A stretch of 64,000 nt of DNA from Pyrocephalus nanus (GCA_038380795.1 CM076259.1:22798977-22862976), one strand, 5' to 3'. Shown: positions 1-14,290, counted from the stretch's first letter. The notes: generated by a model not told the origin, from the sequence alone. Made by a program: numbers and translations.

Positions 1-2431
1 GAAATCAGAAATACTAGCTTGCTTTGTAACCCACCTAAAGATGTCTGATTTTACAAGAAACTCAGTTCAAGCACAGCTTTTGCTTTAAGCACATGCATAC
101 TCTCACAATAATCTTGAGAATAAAAGCACCCTTTGGTTTACTGCTATGTTCTGCCTCATATAATAAACATTTTCCTGTGTTTGCAGAAAGTGAGGCAACT
201 GATCCTAAAGAAAACAATCTCTTAAGAACCTCTCTCCAACCTCAGACCAGGTCCATCAGGTATACTATGAGAAGACTGATTCCCACCAAAACCAGCATGC
301 GATTACATAATTAAAAACTGGAAAAGCACGGGGAAGCTGAATTAAGGTTGCTCTGTCAACTTGAATTCTAGTATTCACAGGTTTCACTTCTAAATATATG
401 AAATATTATTTCATTTTTTTGCCCCCATGTATTAAATTCCCTAGATTTTCAAATAGCCAAGTGGAAAAGAAAATCTGCTACACACCAACATATCAGTGCT
501 TTGAGGCTATCAACAGAATGGCAACCTGCAGGTCCACCAGACAGATCTCTGCCCCTTAAGTTCATTAAAAAGCTGATAATGGCAGTGGTTCCTCCTTATT
601 TTCAAGGGAAAACTACTGTCAAGCTGGTGAAATGCACAAGCATCAAGTAGAATAAAAATAATATGCCCTTGCTACAAAGGTCATTCAGCTGATTTCATTC
701 CAAACCATAAAGGCACGAGAATTCTTAAAAGATGTTATCAGAATATTGTAGCATGGGCAACCCAAATGTTTTCCTCTAGCATCACATTTGTAAACAGCCC
801 ACCTGTGGCAGAAACACCTCTCTCAAAAATTATGTTTAAAGGTACTATAACTAAAAATGGTTACAACTCAATAAAACTTATACTCAAATGAGACTGGTTT
901 CTGTAATGGTAACTGCAAGGCGATGAAATCTATGTCTAATAAATGTAGATAATGAGCATGAGACAGAGCAGAAAGGAAAGTGCTAGTCAAGCTTTAAACA
1001 ATCTGGAACATCAGAAACACGTAATTTTAACTTACATAAACACAACAGAAGCATGGGTTCAAGGAAAATTCCATCTAATACAAGAAATGGTGACTGATTA
1101 AGATGCTGATAGTAACAGTAAGTGAAAACCAGAAGATTTTGTTCAAAGACATAGGAGAGAACTGTGAAACAGGAACAGAGGAGCAGGAGGGGTCTCTGCC
1201 ACCAGGAATTTTTTCATCTGTAACAACTTCAGTCACTTCCTCCTGAGAGAAAACATACATCATCACTGAACAAACTGAGAGCGTGACAATGTTATTTCTT
1301 AATAAGATGAAAAGTTAAAGTAACTTTATTCCTCCCAGACAAACCCTACATGGCTTTCTTCATGAACGTACCTGCGTTAATCTGAGCACAGAAGGTCCTG
1401 CTTTACTAAAGTTCCTGCCACCAGGAACTCTTCACAGCCTCTCTTTCACTGGGAGCACAAAGACAAATTGACTACTTTGGAAGGAGGGAAAAAAAAAAAA
1501 TACCCCACCCACTATTCACCTGGTAGTGCTTATAGGAGGCACTAACCTGACCATACTCCCAAAACAGCACTGCTCCTGTAAATGTATACATTACAAACAT
1601 AGAGGTCTGGAATTTACAGTCAACAAACAGCAATACTAACAACCACCAGGGAATGTATAAACACTCGTAGAAGCAAAAATACTCAGACTGGCTGCACCAC
1701 ACACAGTGTTTATTTTTCTCCCTTGAAGGAGATCAATGGGAGAAGACATTTGAAACAACTTTTAAACAATATGTCACTTTGCGTTAGTTTATGTCAGTGG
1801 GGTTTCTTCCAAGTACTTGTGTCACAGTAAGATATGGACGTGTTTAGATAGTTTTCTTGTTCCTTTACTCCAGTCATGGCAGCTGGGCACAAGAGAACAG
1901 AGAGGAGAAGGGCTGCTAGTCTGATCGAGTTACTGATTTAACATTTAGAGTCTTTGCAGCTCAAGAGAAAATTGCTGTGTATTTGTAACCTGAATGCAGG
2001 TCAGTAAATTTAAAAGGTCAGGCTGAACGTTTAAAATCTTTTTGTTATTAATTCCCCACCAGCTCCCACTTGTGTGAATGCCAGTAAGCAGACTCAACTC
2101 CTACAGGGCTGCGCAGCAGTTAGCCTGCACCTCTGAAGATCAGGTCCTCAAGAAAATGCAGGAGCAGTTTTGAAGCAATGACTTCCTGCCATACAAGCAA
2201 ATGCTTTCTCTGTTCACTCAAGACACACTTAAAGCACAAGAGGCACAGTTTCTTTACTGGGGTTTCCTCATTCGTTGCTCACCCATTTATTTAATGTCAG
2301 TGCAACCGGGTTTTCTCCATCCACTTATTTCACTCTTTAGGAATACATAAACTGTTTGGGTGCCATCTTGCACTAATTTACACAATATCACAAGATTTGT
2401 TGATGCTTCTTAATAACACAAATAACTCCCC
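1..2431. other. Anonymous non-coding DNA
   Basis: No reading frame here exceeds about 76 codons, and I recognise no exon, RNA gene or repeat family. A TTTGCAG-type acceptor near 186 leads into a short open stretch that ends at a stop without a splice donor, so I do not call it an exon. The composition is AT-rich and even, as in a large vertebrate intron or intergenic region. Confidence 0.7.
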
Positions 2432-2515
2432 ATAGTACAGAGCACTTCTATAACTCCTTTAGTCCAGAAACATCAAAGCAATTTGCAAACAATACGTTTG
2501 CCTCATAAACTGCCT
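2432..2515 (-). repeat. MIR/CORE-SINE-like relic
   Basis: The segment has the order of landmarks seen in reverse-strand MIR-type elements: an AGCACTT block, then CATCAAAGCAATTTGCAAAC, which resembles the usual 'ATCTCAAAGCGCTTTACAAAC', followed by a degraded CCTCA stretch. Similarity is partial and no target-site duplication is visible, which fits a very old insertion. It could instead belong to a related CR1/L3-type 3' end that shares this block. The family call is from memory of the consensus, not a search. Confidence 0.45.
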
Positions 2516-4734
2516 CCTCTGCATTAGGTCCATGTCATTAACCATACTTCACCACCATCAAGAAAAACTAAAACAGAGCAAGGTAATGCAATTTAGCAGG
2601 GTTACAAAGAAAGCAGTAGGAATGGGAGCCAAATGTGAGTTTTTGCCTTTCTAGCTCCTCAGTTCATCAGCCATCCAAGATGGTGAAATTCAACAGAAGT
2701 TATGATTATGTCTCAGGTATATTTGTATATCTAAGATGTAAATACTACAGCGTGAGGCTTTTGGCCTTTCAAGGGTCTTCTGCCTCTACAACAGCTTTCA
2801 AATACTACAGGGAAATACACATAGTAACAAGAAAACTTTTGAGTTTTCTTTTAACAGGATTTTACTTGCATGTGGATGATAACAAAGAACATACCTAAAG
2901 CATCACAATAAATTTCAGACTGATTCCCTTCTGATACAGCAAGCCCAGCCTCCAAAAAGCAGAGAAATGATCAAGAACATGTGTGACTGACACTTTCTGT
3001 TGCTACAGCAATCTAAGTAAGCATCTGCTTCCTGCAGGGCTGTTTAATGCCAAGGGATCACATGAAAAAGTCAGTTTTCCCCTGTTTTGGTAGATCACAC
3101 ACACTCTCTTATTGTGCCTCATCAAAATGGTGATGAGGGAGGAGTGGAGTGCACTGAAAGAACAAACAGGCACTGGAATCACTGACAATAAATTAAAAAA
3201 AAAAAAAACAAACAAAAACAAACAAAAAATAGTAAACCCATGTAAATAGTCTGGCTCTGGAATGAACTACTTCAAGTCAAAATCAGGTCTGAGGCAAACA
3301 GACCAAATTCTTCAGGAGCAGCACTTGGAGACAGCCATGAGCCAATCCATCATCAGTTTATTAGAAGCTGCACATCAGCTTCAGAGGATTCCTGTCAGAC
3401 AGGAAAGCATTCAGATCTCAGGACCCTGTTGTCTGGTGTATCCCCCTCTCACTTAAGGTTACTTGCATTACATACTCCCCTCCTCCACATCTAACACTCT
3501 AGACTTGACACCAGACCATTGGTTTGTCTAGATTTCTAACACCAGAATGAATTTTTAAGAGTAGATGAGTATTTACAACCATATATCTGATAGTAAACTT
3601 GTTTCAAGGATCAGTGTCTTGTGGAGTAGTCACAAAGCCAAGAAGGCGATACTATTCATTTTCAGGCTCTGGTTTAAGCCATATATTACTGATGCTTTGC
3701 TTTACTTTCTACGTTAAATATACTTGAAAATTTGTCAGGAATCCCCATAAGTAAGTACCCTCAATGATTATTTTTTCAAAGAAAATTTCTCTGGCAACAT
3801 TGGTGCAGTAACCTTCTAGTACTGATGGCCTTACACAGAAGTAGTCTTCTGTTTTAATGACTTTAAAAATCTCTTAAGATGCTTTACCCTACACTTTTAT
3901 GAGCAAGTAGCTTTCTGCTCTGGGAATGTCATCTCCATTACTAACTGAAAAAAGCGAGGCTTATGTATCCCACACCAATACTGAAACATAATCAAATAAG
4001 GAATACTGGTTAGATATTAGACACAGAGCATAGTAAGAGAGACAGAGTGAATCTTCAGTAATTGTCAGGAGAACATAGCTTACTGAAAACAGATCTTGTT
4101 TCACAGGAAGACAACATTCTCGTTTCTAATTTAGTGCTAAAGAGGAAGAAGAAATACAGCCTAACATATGTTCCACTGATAAGGCACCCTAAATTCCTAC
4201 AGCTTTTAAAGGCATTACACTGAAAGAAATATATATTTTGTATGCTCATCCAGTATCCTCAACCATAAAAACATAAGAACAACCATCATCCAGGTTACAT
4301 TATCAGTATCCTACTTACGAGTGCTTAAAAGGTGACTGCTACCTTGACCAAACTCCCTTAATTTGTGATTTTTCTAGCTATGCACCTCAACCTATTAAGT
4401 GGTTGCACCTTGTACCCTACCCATTATAAGACTACTCTGCAATATATTTTCCCAAATCAGTGCACTCCAACTCCTACAGAAATTATCCAACAGCATGAGC
4501 TGACTTGGAAAAAAAAGTCTGCCTTGCTGTGAAAGAAGAATTACCCCACCAGAGCTATCCCCCTCACAGCTTTCTTGGTTTTTTTTTTTTTATTATTTAC
4601 TTTTTAATGGAAGCAAAAACCCCTATCATCTCACCTACTCCTCTTTTAATAAGGAATGACTGCCGTGACTACCCCCATCTAGAACCACCATTCACTGCCA
4701 GCACCTCTGCTCTCCTCGTGTGCTTAGAGAATAA
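2516..4734. other. Anonymous non-coding DNA
   Basis: No gene is supported. The stretch holds an A-rich tract with ACAAAC interruptions at about 3195-3229 and a T-rich run near 4579-4591. Reading frames are all under 90 codons and look random. Confidence 0.7.
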
Positions 4735-4809
4735 CTGATTAGCACTTTGCATAATTAACCTGATTAGCACTGTGCATAATCAAACTGATTAGCACTTTGC
4801 ATAATTAAA
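4735..4809. repeat. 25-bp minisatellite, three copies
   Basis: Three head-to-tail copies of a 25-bp unit start at 4735, 4760 and 4785. Each begins CTGATTAGCACT and contains a TTTGCATAAT or TGTGCATAAT core. The copies differ at only a few positions, so the array is younger than the ancient repeats around it or is kept homogeneous. Copies one and three carry the string TTTGCATAATTAA, which resembles POU-homeodomain binding motifs; whether that matters is inference. An (AAT)n-like run follows at about 4813-4836. Confidence 0.93.
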
Positions 4810-4812
4810 AAG

Positions 4813-4836
4813 AAATAATAATAATAACAATAATAA
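4813..4836. repeat. (AAT)n-like microsatellite
   Basis: A short run of AAT triplets with one AAC interruption directly follows the 25-bp minisatellite. Confidence 0.85.
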
Positions 4837-5021
4837 GCAGTAGGTAATAGCAAAAGCTCCTAGTCCCAGTGCCTGTTCGTTAGCTTTAGGATTAGTTTAG
4901 TGTGGCATATTTTATTTCTTAAAACTATTTCTTTAAAGATGCACAAGCCCCTGAGAAATACAAATTCTAATGTACTATCAAGATCAATAGTGAAAAAATT
5001 ATTCGTTCCACTATCACAACT

Positions 5022-5105
5022 TAGGATTTCTTGTGCCTCCCACTGCTGCAGCAGAAGACACTTAACAGGATGGAGGCCTGATCAGATGGACCAGTGATCT
5101 GATTC
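5022..5105 (+). repeat. CR1-type LINE 3' end fragment
   Basis: The sequence from GGATTTCTTGTGCCT through AACAGGATGGAGGCCTGATC and AGATGGACCAGTGATCTGAT follows the familiar CR1 3' untranslated block in amniotes ('...GACAGGATACTGGGCTAGATGGACCATTGGTCTGA...'). Only the tail is present, as is typical of 5'-truncated CR1 copies, and it is clearly diverged. No reverse transcriptase frame remains. CR1 is the dominant LINE of birds, crocodilians and turtles, so this supports the host assignment. Confidence 0.65.
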
Positions 5106-8100
5106 CCACCTCTATCTACAGTATTACTTTTGGATTCATTATCACAGGATACAGAAGTCTCACATCTTTGAATGCATATATATGCTTGCAGTGTACCTTA
5201 AGGGTAGGAAAGCTGTAGTATAACAACTCTTATTGTCAAGATGAGGAGGTTAGTAAGATGCATATCCTCAAAAGCATGTAGGCACTGAATTCTCTCCTGC
5301 CCTGAACAATTACTCCAGACCACAGGAAGTATGGGAAGGAAAATGGAATTAATCAGATCCTTGCCCCTAAGCCTGTATCATTCTTTCCCCATTTGAACAT
5401 CACTTTCCTGTGTGTATTTTTTGTAACCTGTTCAAGAATGAGAGGGACAGAAGGTACTTTATTTGCTAGCCCGTCCCACTTCCAGTGTCAATCTCTCAAT
5501 TAGTGTTTCAGGATTAGCAAACACCTCCCAAAACTCAAAGAATGTGCATAGCTACACCTAGCTAGATTGAAAACTATGTGTTAACATCCATGTGAAATGC
5601 CTGCATCACTAGTAACTCAGTTCTCCTGGACATTCAATGCCAGAAAGCCTAGGAGATTTTTGCTCCAAGTGAATCAGCAAACCACTAACATTTTCTGTTC
5701 GCTAATGTGGCCTCATCCTTCCTAGTCATCATTATACTCCATCTTTCCCCTCACTTCAACCTCATCTCTCTCTAGAATCTTTCTATTATAGCTCAGATTA
5801 TTCTTGCATGCCTCACAATCTCCACCTTACATATTCTATTATACCTTCAAAAGTACCTGAAATATTCACTGCCAACCCTCCACCACCTCCTTCAATGATC
5901 CTGCCTACATTTCCCACTGGGTAGCAAACACATGTTATGGCTTCTTTTCTGAGTGCTCAGTCAGCTGTTGGGACACTGGGCAACTGGGAGGGTCAGCTTG
6001 TTCTGAGTGATAAGTCTGACAGCCCTTTAGCTGACCAGAAAGGAATTGCAGTGTCTAGACTGCATGCAGCCCAGATGCAGCAAACTGCATGGACCTGTCC
6101 TAGAACTATAGCAAAAATTTCCCACTGTGCTTGTTTCCCTTGTGAATTCTCTCTCATAAAATGAGGCAAAAAGAATCTGAGGAGAAAAAGGGTAATAAAA
6201 GATAATTTTACCATAATTAGCTGGAAATGAATTACCCATGCACAGAGGTCTCTCCATCACCCCAAGCTAAAGAACCCACATGAACAACAAAGGGTGCAAA
6301 ACTAGTCACTCGTTTCACAAGTTGTTTAGTTTCACAAGAAAAGTGTTGCTGTAGAGATTTTTCAAGTCCAAATGTTCCTGGTGAAGGTAGTTCCAGTAAT
6401 TCTGGGAAGCAAGCCAATCCCTTGGCTTTATATGTAAATATTTAAACAACATTATTTTTATATACAAATATTTTATACACATATACATATATGTCTTTAG
6501 ACTTCCAGACTTGCAAAACTGCAACAGAAAAAATATGCAAGTCGACCCACAGCTATCGTCTCATCTGCCTGAACCATGTTAACTGACCATCAGAAACAAA
6601 ATACTGCAATGACTTCAAAATAACTGAGCCATGCCATCTATGTATACTAGTCCACTCAAACAGAAGTGCTGAAAGAACAGAACTACAAATACTAAGGTAG
6701 AGAGATAAAAGTCTAAAAATTTTTTTCTCCTTGGAAGTGGCAAGAAAATAAGGTTTATCTATTTTAAATCTTCCAGAGCCTAGATGGATACAAGTGCTCC
6801 ATCCACTGGAGATGTGGAATCTCTAGCTCTGGATGACACAAAGCTTCACATTCCTAACATCTTAATGCTGTGACACCTGACAGTAAAGCTTTGACTTCAT
6901 GTTTAGAAAGGCCACTGCTGCTTCGGACTTAAATCAGGTCCATACCTCAAAAGGGATAACTTGGCAGAAAATACAAGTGAAAGAATGGAAAAATATCGAG
7001 ATTTGGTTGATAAATAAAATGGGGGAAAAAAAAAAAGCTTTAAAACTGTTGAGAGGAGGTTTGATAAAATGGAGGAAGATGATTTAGTGAGTAAAAGGTA
7101 TCCAGTCAAAGCATATAATGAATAAACCAACCCATGAAAATAAAATTTGCCATATGGATTTCACCTCTGTCTACTCAGGAAGCAAAAAACATACCCTAGT
7201 GCAAGATACATGTATGTAAATTCAGAGCTATATGATTTAAAGAAATAAAATACTTATGAATACAAGACTTATAAATCTGTATTTATGGCAGCGCCAGTGT
7301 GAGTTTTAAGAAAAGAACACAAGTGTATAGACATAAAAAACCACACAGAAAATAGGACCAATAGTAGGGCAAGTCTTTTAGAAAATATCTTAATGGCTTT
7401 ATAAAAAGCCTTCACCCAAAGTTTGAGGGGCTTTTGCAATCTTACATTTTTCTATTGCAAAATACACCTGCTTTCTTCTCTTTTTTCCCCTAAACTAAAT
7501 ATTTCTTCCATCTAATGACTCTCTTTATTAGACAGCATCTAATTTGCATACATTTACATACAATTTAACTGCTAGCTTGTGAGAACAAAGAAATGGCTCT
7601 GTATTGCACTGAAGGACAATACTCAGAAAAGGAAGGTATAAAAACCAGCTAGCTCGGTGGCTGTATATTCTCTTTGTTTCAGAAATACTAGGAGTTTTAA
7701 ACACACTACTTAAAGGGTGAAAAAGATTATTTCATCAAACAATGAAAAAAGATACAGTGCAGCTTCCTTTTAACGCATTCTCTCTCTGGCCTGGTTAATG
7801 GGATTTAAGGGTCCAATATTTCTTTGCTTTCTTCTGTTTCCTTTATTAGAACTGATGGATTTAATTCTGTCACATATTTTACTTCATATTTTATTCCTAT
7901 AACAATCTATGCTGAAGTTCAGCTCCTATGCTAATTCAATGCTATCTTCCTTTCCTTGCAGTCAGCCTGGAATACAACTGAATGATCTCTGATGGGCATG
8001 AAGTACTCTGCCCTCAATGCCCAGTGCTAATGGATTTTAGAGAGAGTCTGCCAGAATTTTACCTTGTGGCAACAAGTCTAGAGATAATGAAAACTTACCA

Positions 8101-8443
8101 TGTAGCTGACTGGGAATCAACAGGAAGGGAAGCAGGGCTGAGCTCCACTTGTGAGAACAGGGAGGGACTGTGGTCAGAGTAAATGCAGGATGTAAAGGAT
8201 GCGTCAAGCCCTCTGGTTCCCTGAGGGGGAGGGGGGGGGAGAAAGAGGATAATTTTATCTTTAAGATCCTGCATGAAGCAAAAAACTTTAGTAACAATTG
8301 CCAGGAACTCCAACACAGGCCCTACCAAAAGCATGATACAATCAGCAAAGGGTTTTTCTCCAAAGGCTTTGCAATTGAAGCACCAATTGCTCAGGACATC
8401 TACAAATCTAATCCATGTATACTTGACATAAAAATCTTGCAGG
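5106..8443. other. Anonymous non-coding DNA
   Basis: No gene is supported. A pyrimidine-rich patch lies at about 5740-5800 and AT-rich sequence with TATA strings at 6430-6495. Reading frames are 86 codons or fewer and overlap one another on opposite strands, which marks them as chance. Confidence 0.7.
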
Positions 8444-8460
8444 AAAAAAAAAAAAAAAAA
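8444..8460. repeat. Poly-A run (17)
   Basis: A perfect run of 17 A. It sits inside the longest open frame of the window (8170-8652) and supplies a KKKKK stretch, one reason to treat that frame as spurious. No retroposed gene is visible upstream. Confidence 0.95.
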
Positions 8461-11400
8461 GGCATTTCAGGCTGCATGTTGCAAATCCCCATATCCCCTC
8501 AAATGTGCAAAATCGAAGGATACAGACTAGTCTGCCATTTGTCACTGCCTGCACAGCAGAGCCACTATAGCTTCACTTCTGAACTCTCCCCTTCCTCTCC
8601 CCTTCCCAACATCAAACTCAGTGACTTGTGTGCAGTGGGGCAGAGAAAGTAAAGTATCAACATTCAGTGGCGTAAGGATGGCTTGAAGAAAACCCAATCA
8701 CTCTGGCAGCATGTTCTGAGGGCCTGTCCTATAAAAATATATCAAACAAAAGCTTTTCTGGTGTAAGCAAACCTATTGCATGGTGAAAAGCATTAAGGCA
8801 AGTTAGTGTGCATACAAAGCAGGTGCAGAATCCAGGACCCAGCAGTTTGCCCCAGCCAGCCCTGTGGTATGCAGCACATTGGCTTTATGCAATCAGCAGA
8901 AGGCCAAGTGTTAATTCAGTGGGCAGACTCACACCAGCACGAGTGGCACAGTAACACTGTGACTGACGATACAGGATCCATATCACAAGCTGTACAAACC
9001 AGAAACTTGGGCTGATACTGCCCTGATGTGACTCACCGGCACTCAAAACACGTTATTGATTATTTTCAGATGAAAATTTTAATTTAAAGCTGGCTGAAAT
9101 GTTAATGAAGTTTTAGCTCTTTTTCAAAGGGGAAAATTCTCTACTGCTTAGCAATTTTTTTTTTCCCCTGCTTGATCTGCTTCTCATGACATATAGCAAC
9201 CAAACCTCAGAAAATAAATAAATCAAGCCTTCATATTATTTTCCCTTTTCAAGCGTGGAAAGGTTGAGGTGTGTGATCTTCAGCGCTTCTGATACGTACC
9301 AAAATTCATGACTTAGAATACGGTGGAGGAAGGAAATTCCAGAGCCACAGTTCCTCTGATTATCATATCCTATGCTCACAGATAAATCTTGCTGAAACCA
9401 CTAGGTTATTCTTTCGAGAACCTTATGAGCACAACTGCACTAAGATGTAAGCTGATTTTAATTGGAGGTTCCAAAATTACACCCCTCCCTCACCTCCTTT
9501 CTCTCCTTGCCACATATCCCCAAGCCCATCCTTGATCCAGGACTGGATAAATGTCTGATTCAGGGAGCTTTCAGCTGAATGAAAGTTTCTTTCCCATGTG
9601 TTTTCAGCCACATCAAGCCCCTGCTGCAGCTCAGCTTCTAAGCAGGAAAATTGGAGGTTATAGCTAAGGAGGCAGCAGAACTGGTCAAGTGAAGGAACAG
9701 TAGCAGAGCAGCATCAACACTGATCAGTTTAAGCTGCTGTGGGCCTACATCTTGTGATGTCTAGGGCTGCTTGGGTATGACACAGAAGAAAGGTTCTTAT
9801 CACACAGCTGGAAGTCAAACCAATCACAGCTTTATAGGTAAAAAAAGCCCCCACCCCACATGCTAACCTAAAATAAACTAGTGGGCTATGCAGATCATAC
9901 AGAACAGATGCAGTCTGCTTCTGATGAAAAATAGCTTGAGATAATGGTGCAGTGCTACAATCTGCACCAGGGGCGTTTTCCAAGTGGCAGGTTGAATTAG
10001 CCTCAAGTGACATGCACTACAGTAACACTTGCCTGAGGCAATAAGGCAAGGTCCCACATTCAAAAGGAAAGACTTAAGCTTTCTTGCCAAAGGCAAGTGA
10101 TAAAGCATGTGGTTAAGAACCACTGTTACCAGAGCATCAGGAAGTTCCTGAGCAATTTTTCAAGGACTTCAGAAAATACACCTGGAAATAAAGAGCGGGA
10201 AATTTCTCTAACGTCTCTAGAGCTACCATGCTGTGCATGTCTTTTGCTACTTTCCAGAGCACAAGCATCAATTCTGTCCTGACTAGAAAGTAAGCTTTCC
10301 CACCATCAGTATTTCTGAAGTCACTCTGCCCAAACAGTTTCATAGGAGGTTGTGGGATGTGTATCTGGATTTCAGCTGAATACACAAGACACTGCAGTTC
10401 AAGCCTCTTCCTTTAGCCTCTGTGCTCCAGGAGTAAAGAAAAGTTGGAACATTTTAAACCTTACAAGAGAGATCCTCTGGTCTTCAGCGAGTCATCCGAC
10501 ACCACTATCAACAATATCTTCAGGAGGAGTTGCCAAGTAAAAGCTTCACTAGCCAGTTAGCACCCACAGGGGATATACCATCTTTGGAAATTACAGTAAC
10601 TGAGAAAACAAAAAGAATCAGTGCAGACACCCGATCTTCATCCACTTTCATCAGCTTAACAACCAACACCACCTACCTTTTCAGTACTGCAGTTAGAATT
10701 TGTACTGCCAAGTTACAACCAAGCCTCAAGGGCAGGACACCAGACCAGGCATAAGAATTGGTGACTTTTTCTGTTCAACAATAACAAACAATGCTTCCAC
10801 ATGTAGCATTATACACCAGAATACGAGAGTCTGAAGCAATGGCATCCACACAACTACTTGTTTTCATTCCAGTCCTCTACACACTCTCATGATGGCTGCA
10901 GGTATTCTATCGATCACAGGCAGCTGCACAGGTTGCTACACAAACTTAGACATGTTCAAGTTACGTGACCCCTATACAATAGGCTTGGCTAGTTTCCCCA
11001 AAAGGAGACTCCCATTTTCCTTCAACTGCCTTTAAGATACAGCAGTTACCAGTACAACCCACTAAAGCATTAGATTATTCTTGCTATGGCTCCTCACTGA
11101 ATACATGTCTCTGTGAAATAACTGCTCACTGGAAAACATGCATACTTAAGTATCTACATGCTAACATACATATGTACAAACATGTAAAATATTCTGGCAA
11201 ATATCTGTTTGATTGAATTAATTCTACTGGTTTTTTTTTTACAATACAGCAGATGCCCACATCAATTCTGACTGTCTTTAAAATAATGACAGGAATCTAA
11301 CAACTTTAAATTATGCCAATATTTGAATACTTTCTATTCAAGTGCTCTTCATCACCTTGAAAGTCTATTACCACAACACGAGCCTCAAATTTTATCTCTT

Positions 11401-14272
11401 TAACAATTCTTCTTGTAGCTTAAAGTAGGTTAAGCAAATTGTTCATCAGATTTTTCCCTTTCCTTTCTTTTGTTGTTATATACTCCATTGAAGCTGAGAG
11501 ATGAAAATGGAAAAGTTGGTTTAAGCAGAAGAATAATTCAGTGGAAAGGAACTCCTATTGAAACCTAATTAAATTCTGGCATTTATCAAGTTCCACTTTT
11601 TGTACATAGCAGTGGGATTATCCAAAGGGACAAGGGTGTGATTCTCTTTCCACTCAAAATCGTGGTAAAGGATTTTAAGTTGAATGCATCAGCAGCACAT
11701 TGAGACCAGCTTCAAGCGCTTTTGAAAATCCTCCCCTTCCCAACCTGTCCAGAATGTGGGCATAAATAAATAAACTTCCACCACCTTGTGTCGTGGAAAC
11801 AACATCCAGAAGCTGCAGTTTGTGTAGTTCTGTCAAGTTAAAGATACTGAGATTTCCCTTTTAAACATAAACAATATTTCTGAAGTTAGTAAATTCTTCC
11901 AAACATTTGCTTTGATTTGATAAGTTGTATTTAATACAATTTGCTTCAGCAGCATTTTAAACCATGACAGCTAAAGCACGAGTGGGTCATTTTTACATAC
12001 AAACGTGAAATCTCTACAGTTGTGTACACAGCCTAGATTATGCATGCAGGTCCACACTCCCCGAGATAACAAAATTACCCGGCTTGCACTCCAAGCCAGT
12101 CAGAAACTGTGTAGTTGCAGATAGCAAAGTCAAGCCTGAGCCAATCAGTCCTGCTAAGCAGCTGCTATCTCTGTTGCTTATTAGTTCACCAGTACAGTAG
12201 CCACGACCAAAAGCTTCAGATGGGCTTACAGTACGCACAGAACAAAACTGTCCCTGCTCTCAAAATACCACAGAAACGCAACTGTAAATGAATACTATCA
12301 AAGGGTGGAGGTAGGAGAGAAATCTATTTTAAATCTTCTCAAAACATTATTTTTTCAACACTGAAGAGGAAAATCCTTAGTCTTGAATTCTGTATAATAA
12401 CAGAACCATGCTGTTTGCTGGCAGAATGCTAAGTTTCATTTTCAGCAGAAAAAAAATCGTATAATAATTTTTCCTGATTTAGATGGGGTTTAGGTCAACC
12501 TTACCTACATACAAATGAATGTTTTGTTCAAATTGCAGGGTAATTTTAATTAGGACACCCTGTTAGACATCCTGTTGTTCTATTTAATGGACTTTCTCAA
12601 TTATGAGAAGAAACACCTCCCCACCCGCCTGCAACTTGAAGTAAAAATTATGCTGAATAAATATACAAAGACAAAAATTATTATTCGGCATTAGACCTTT
12701 TTATTTCTGTTAATCTTTATTTGGCAACTGCTGTATCAAAAGGGCAGAGTTCAGAATCCCACACCTATTAAACACCTGTTTAAAAACCACTTGAAGCACT
12801 GGAACCAGCCAAATATGTCCCAATTAAGCAGAAATGTTGGCACTGCTGTCCCGGGTAAGGAACACCCATTGCCATTTGCTCTCATTAGGTTAAACGGGTT
12901 TCTTGGGACATAACTGAATTCCTGATTATGTGCACTGCAAATAGATGGAGAACACCAGAACAATAAAATTTAATTCAGCGTAGCCTTCTGTCCAGTTGTC
13001 AAGCACAGAATTTCAGGAAAAGGGAAAAACTGAACCTTTGGGGAGTGACAAGAGTTATGTGTACCACATCAGACAACTCATGCTTCTTTCAAGAAATTGG
13101 CTGGTTGATGTAACAGAAAGAACTGGGCTGAGATTTCTTCTTGAAAACACTCCAAGATTTAGAGTTGATTATATTTTTCTCACTACCTCCTCCTCTGTAC
13201 TTTGTATTAGTTTGATTCCATTAAATAATTTTATTTGGTAGTTATAAGTACAATACAGTATCTTTGTATATTCACTTTAGTGTTAAATTGTTCACCAGTT
13301 TCTTCGTTTTGTACGTTTATGATTCAGTGCTGGAATCCAAAGTCCAGGCAATAAAAGCTTTGTTCGCAGATCAGACAAAGTACTGCAAGTTTTCCAAATA
13401 TTTTTATCAACTTATTTAAAGGCTCTTCTAGAGAGACCAACTGCATGGCAAACATAAGAATCTTGTCCATCATTCATTTAACCTCTTGACCCCTGTCAAG
13501 GATGTGGACATGCTTGCCAATAAGTAACAAGTCAAGTGGTCCTTTTCCAAATACTCAACAATACATTACAGGGTGGTGCCACTAGAAAGCCACCAGACAG
13601 AATCAGAGCAGAGAGGTAGTGATTAAAAAGTATGTTTGAGATGGTTCTAATATCCATGCTCAATCCTCTATAATCCCACTTCATTATCAATTTATTAACT
13701 TCCTTTGTTGTCCTTTCTGTCACCCTCCTGTGCTAGTCACTAATACATCTTAGTTTGGAAAGTGCTCTACTCCATGTGCACAAAGAGCTAGCATCCTTCA
13801 CACAAAATTGATCAGTTAACTGTATACATGCAAGAGATGTAAAGAGTCTCTAAACTGATACCTTCAAATTGAATGCATAAAAAGGATGGTTCGGCACCAT
13901 AAACATTACTTAATTCACAACTCAGAGTCAGGATGTTAGCAAACTGAAAAGAACAGCTATATATTTTTCTCTTCACTTATGCCAGATAGACTTCTTGAGA
14001 ACATAAATCCTCTTGGTTTTCTACTACCTCTTGTACTTAGTGTAGAACTCACAATTATTTAATGCCTACATTTCTAAAGTAAACTTTAGTACATGAAAAA
14101 AAAGCATTTTAAAAACAAAATATGTCAGCTAGCAGTTGCTGCTGACCTAAAACTATATTTATTTTCAAAACAACCAGAAGAGTGGCAGATGCTTTCTTGT
14201 TCTGGCTGGCTACAAATGGCACCAAGAAATGCTAACATAGACACCTGCATACTTACTCTTTGCTTGTTTCCT
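8461..14272. other. Anonymous non-coding DNA
   Basis: No gene is supported. A slightly GC-richer patch at 12030-12240 contains a GAGCCAATCAG string that fits a CCAAT/NF-Y site, but there is no CpG island or start codon context to make it a promoter. Reading frames are all under 100 codons. Confidence 0.68.
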
Positions 14273-14290
14273 CCACACACACACACACAA
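14273..14290. repeat. (CA)n microsatellite
   Basis: A short uninterrupted CA dinucleotide run of about nine units. Confidence 0.95.

Noticed and set aside
8170..8652. Longest open frame, 160 codons, plus strand
   Set aside because: It begins with GTG rather than ATG, has its first in-frame ATG only about 100 codons in, and crosses a 17-A homopolymer. No recognisable domain.
12130..12150. CCAAT-box-like GAGCCAATCAG as a promoter mark
   Set aside because: An isolated NF-Y-type string without CpG island, initiator or downstream exon is not enough.
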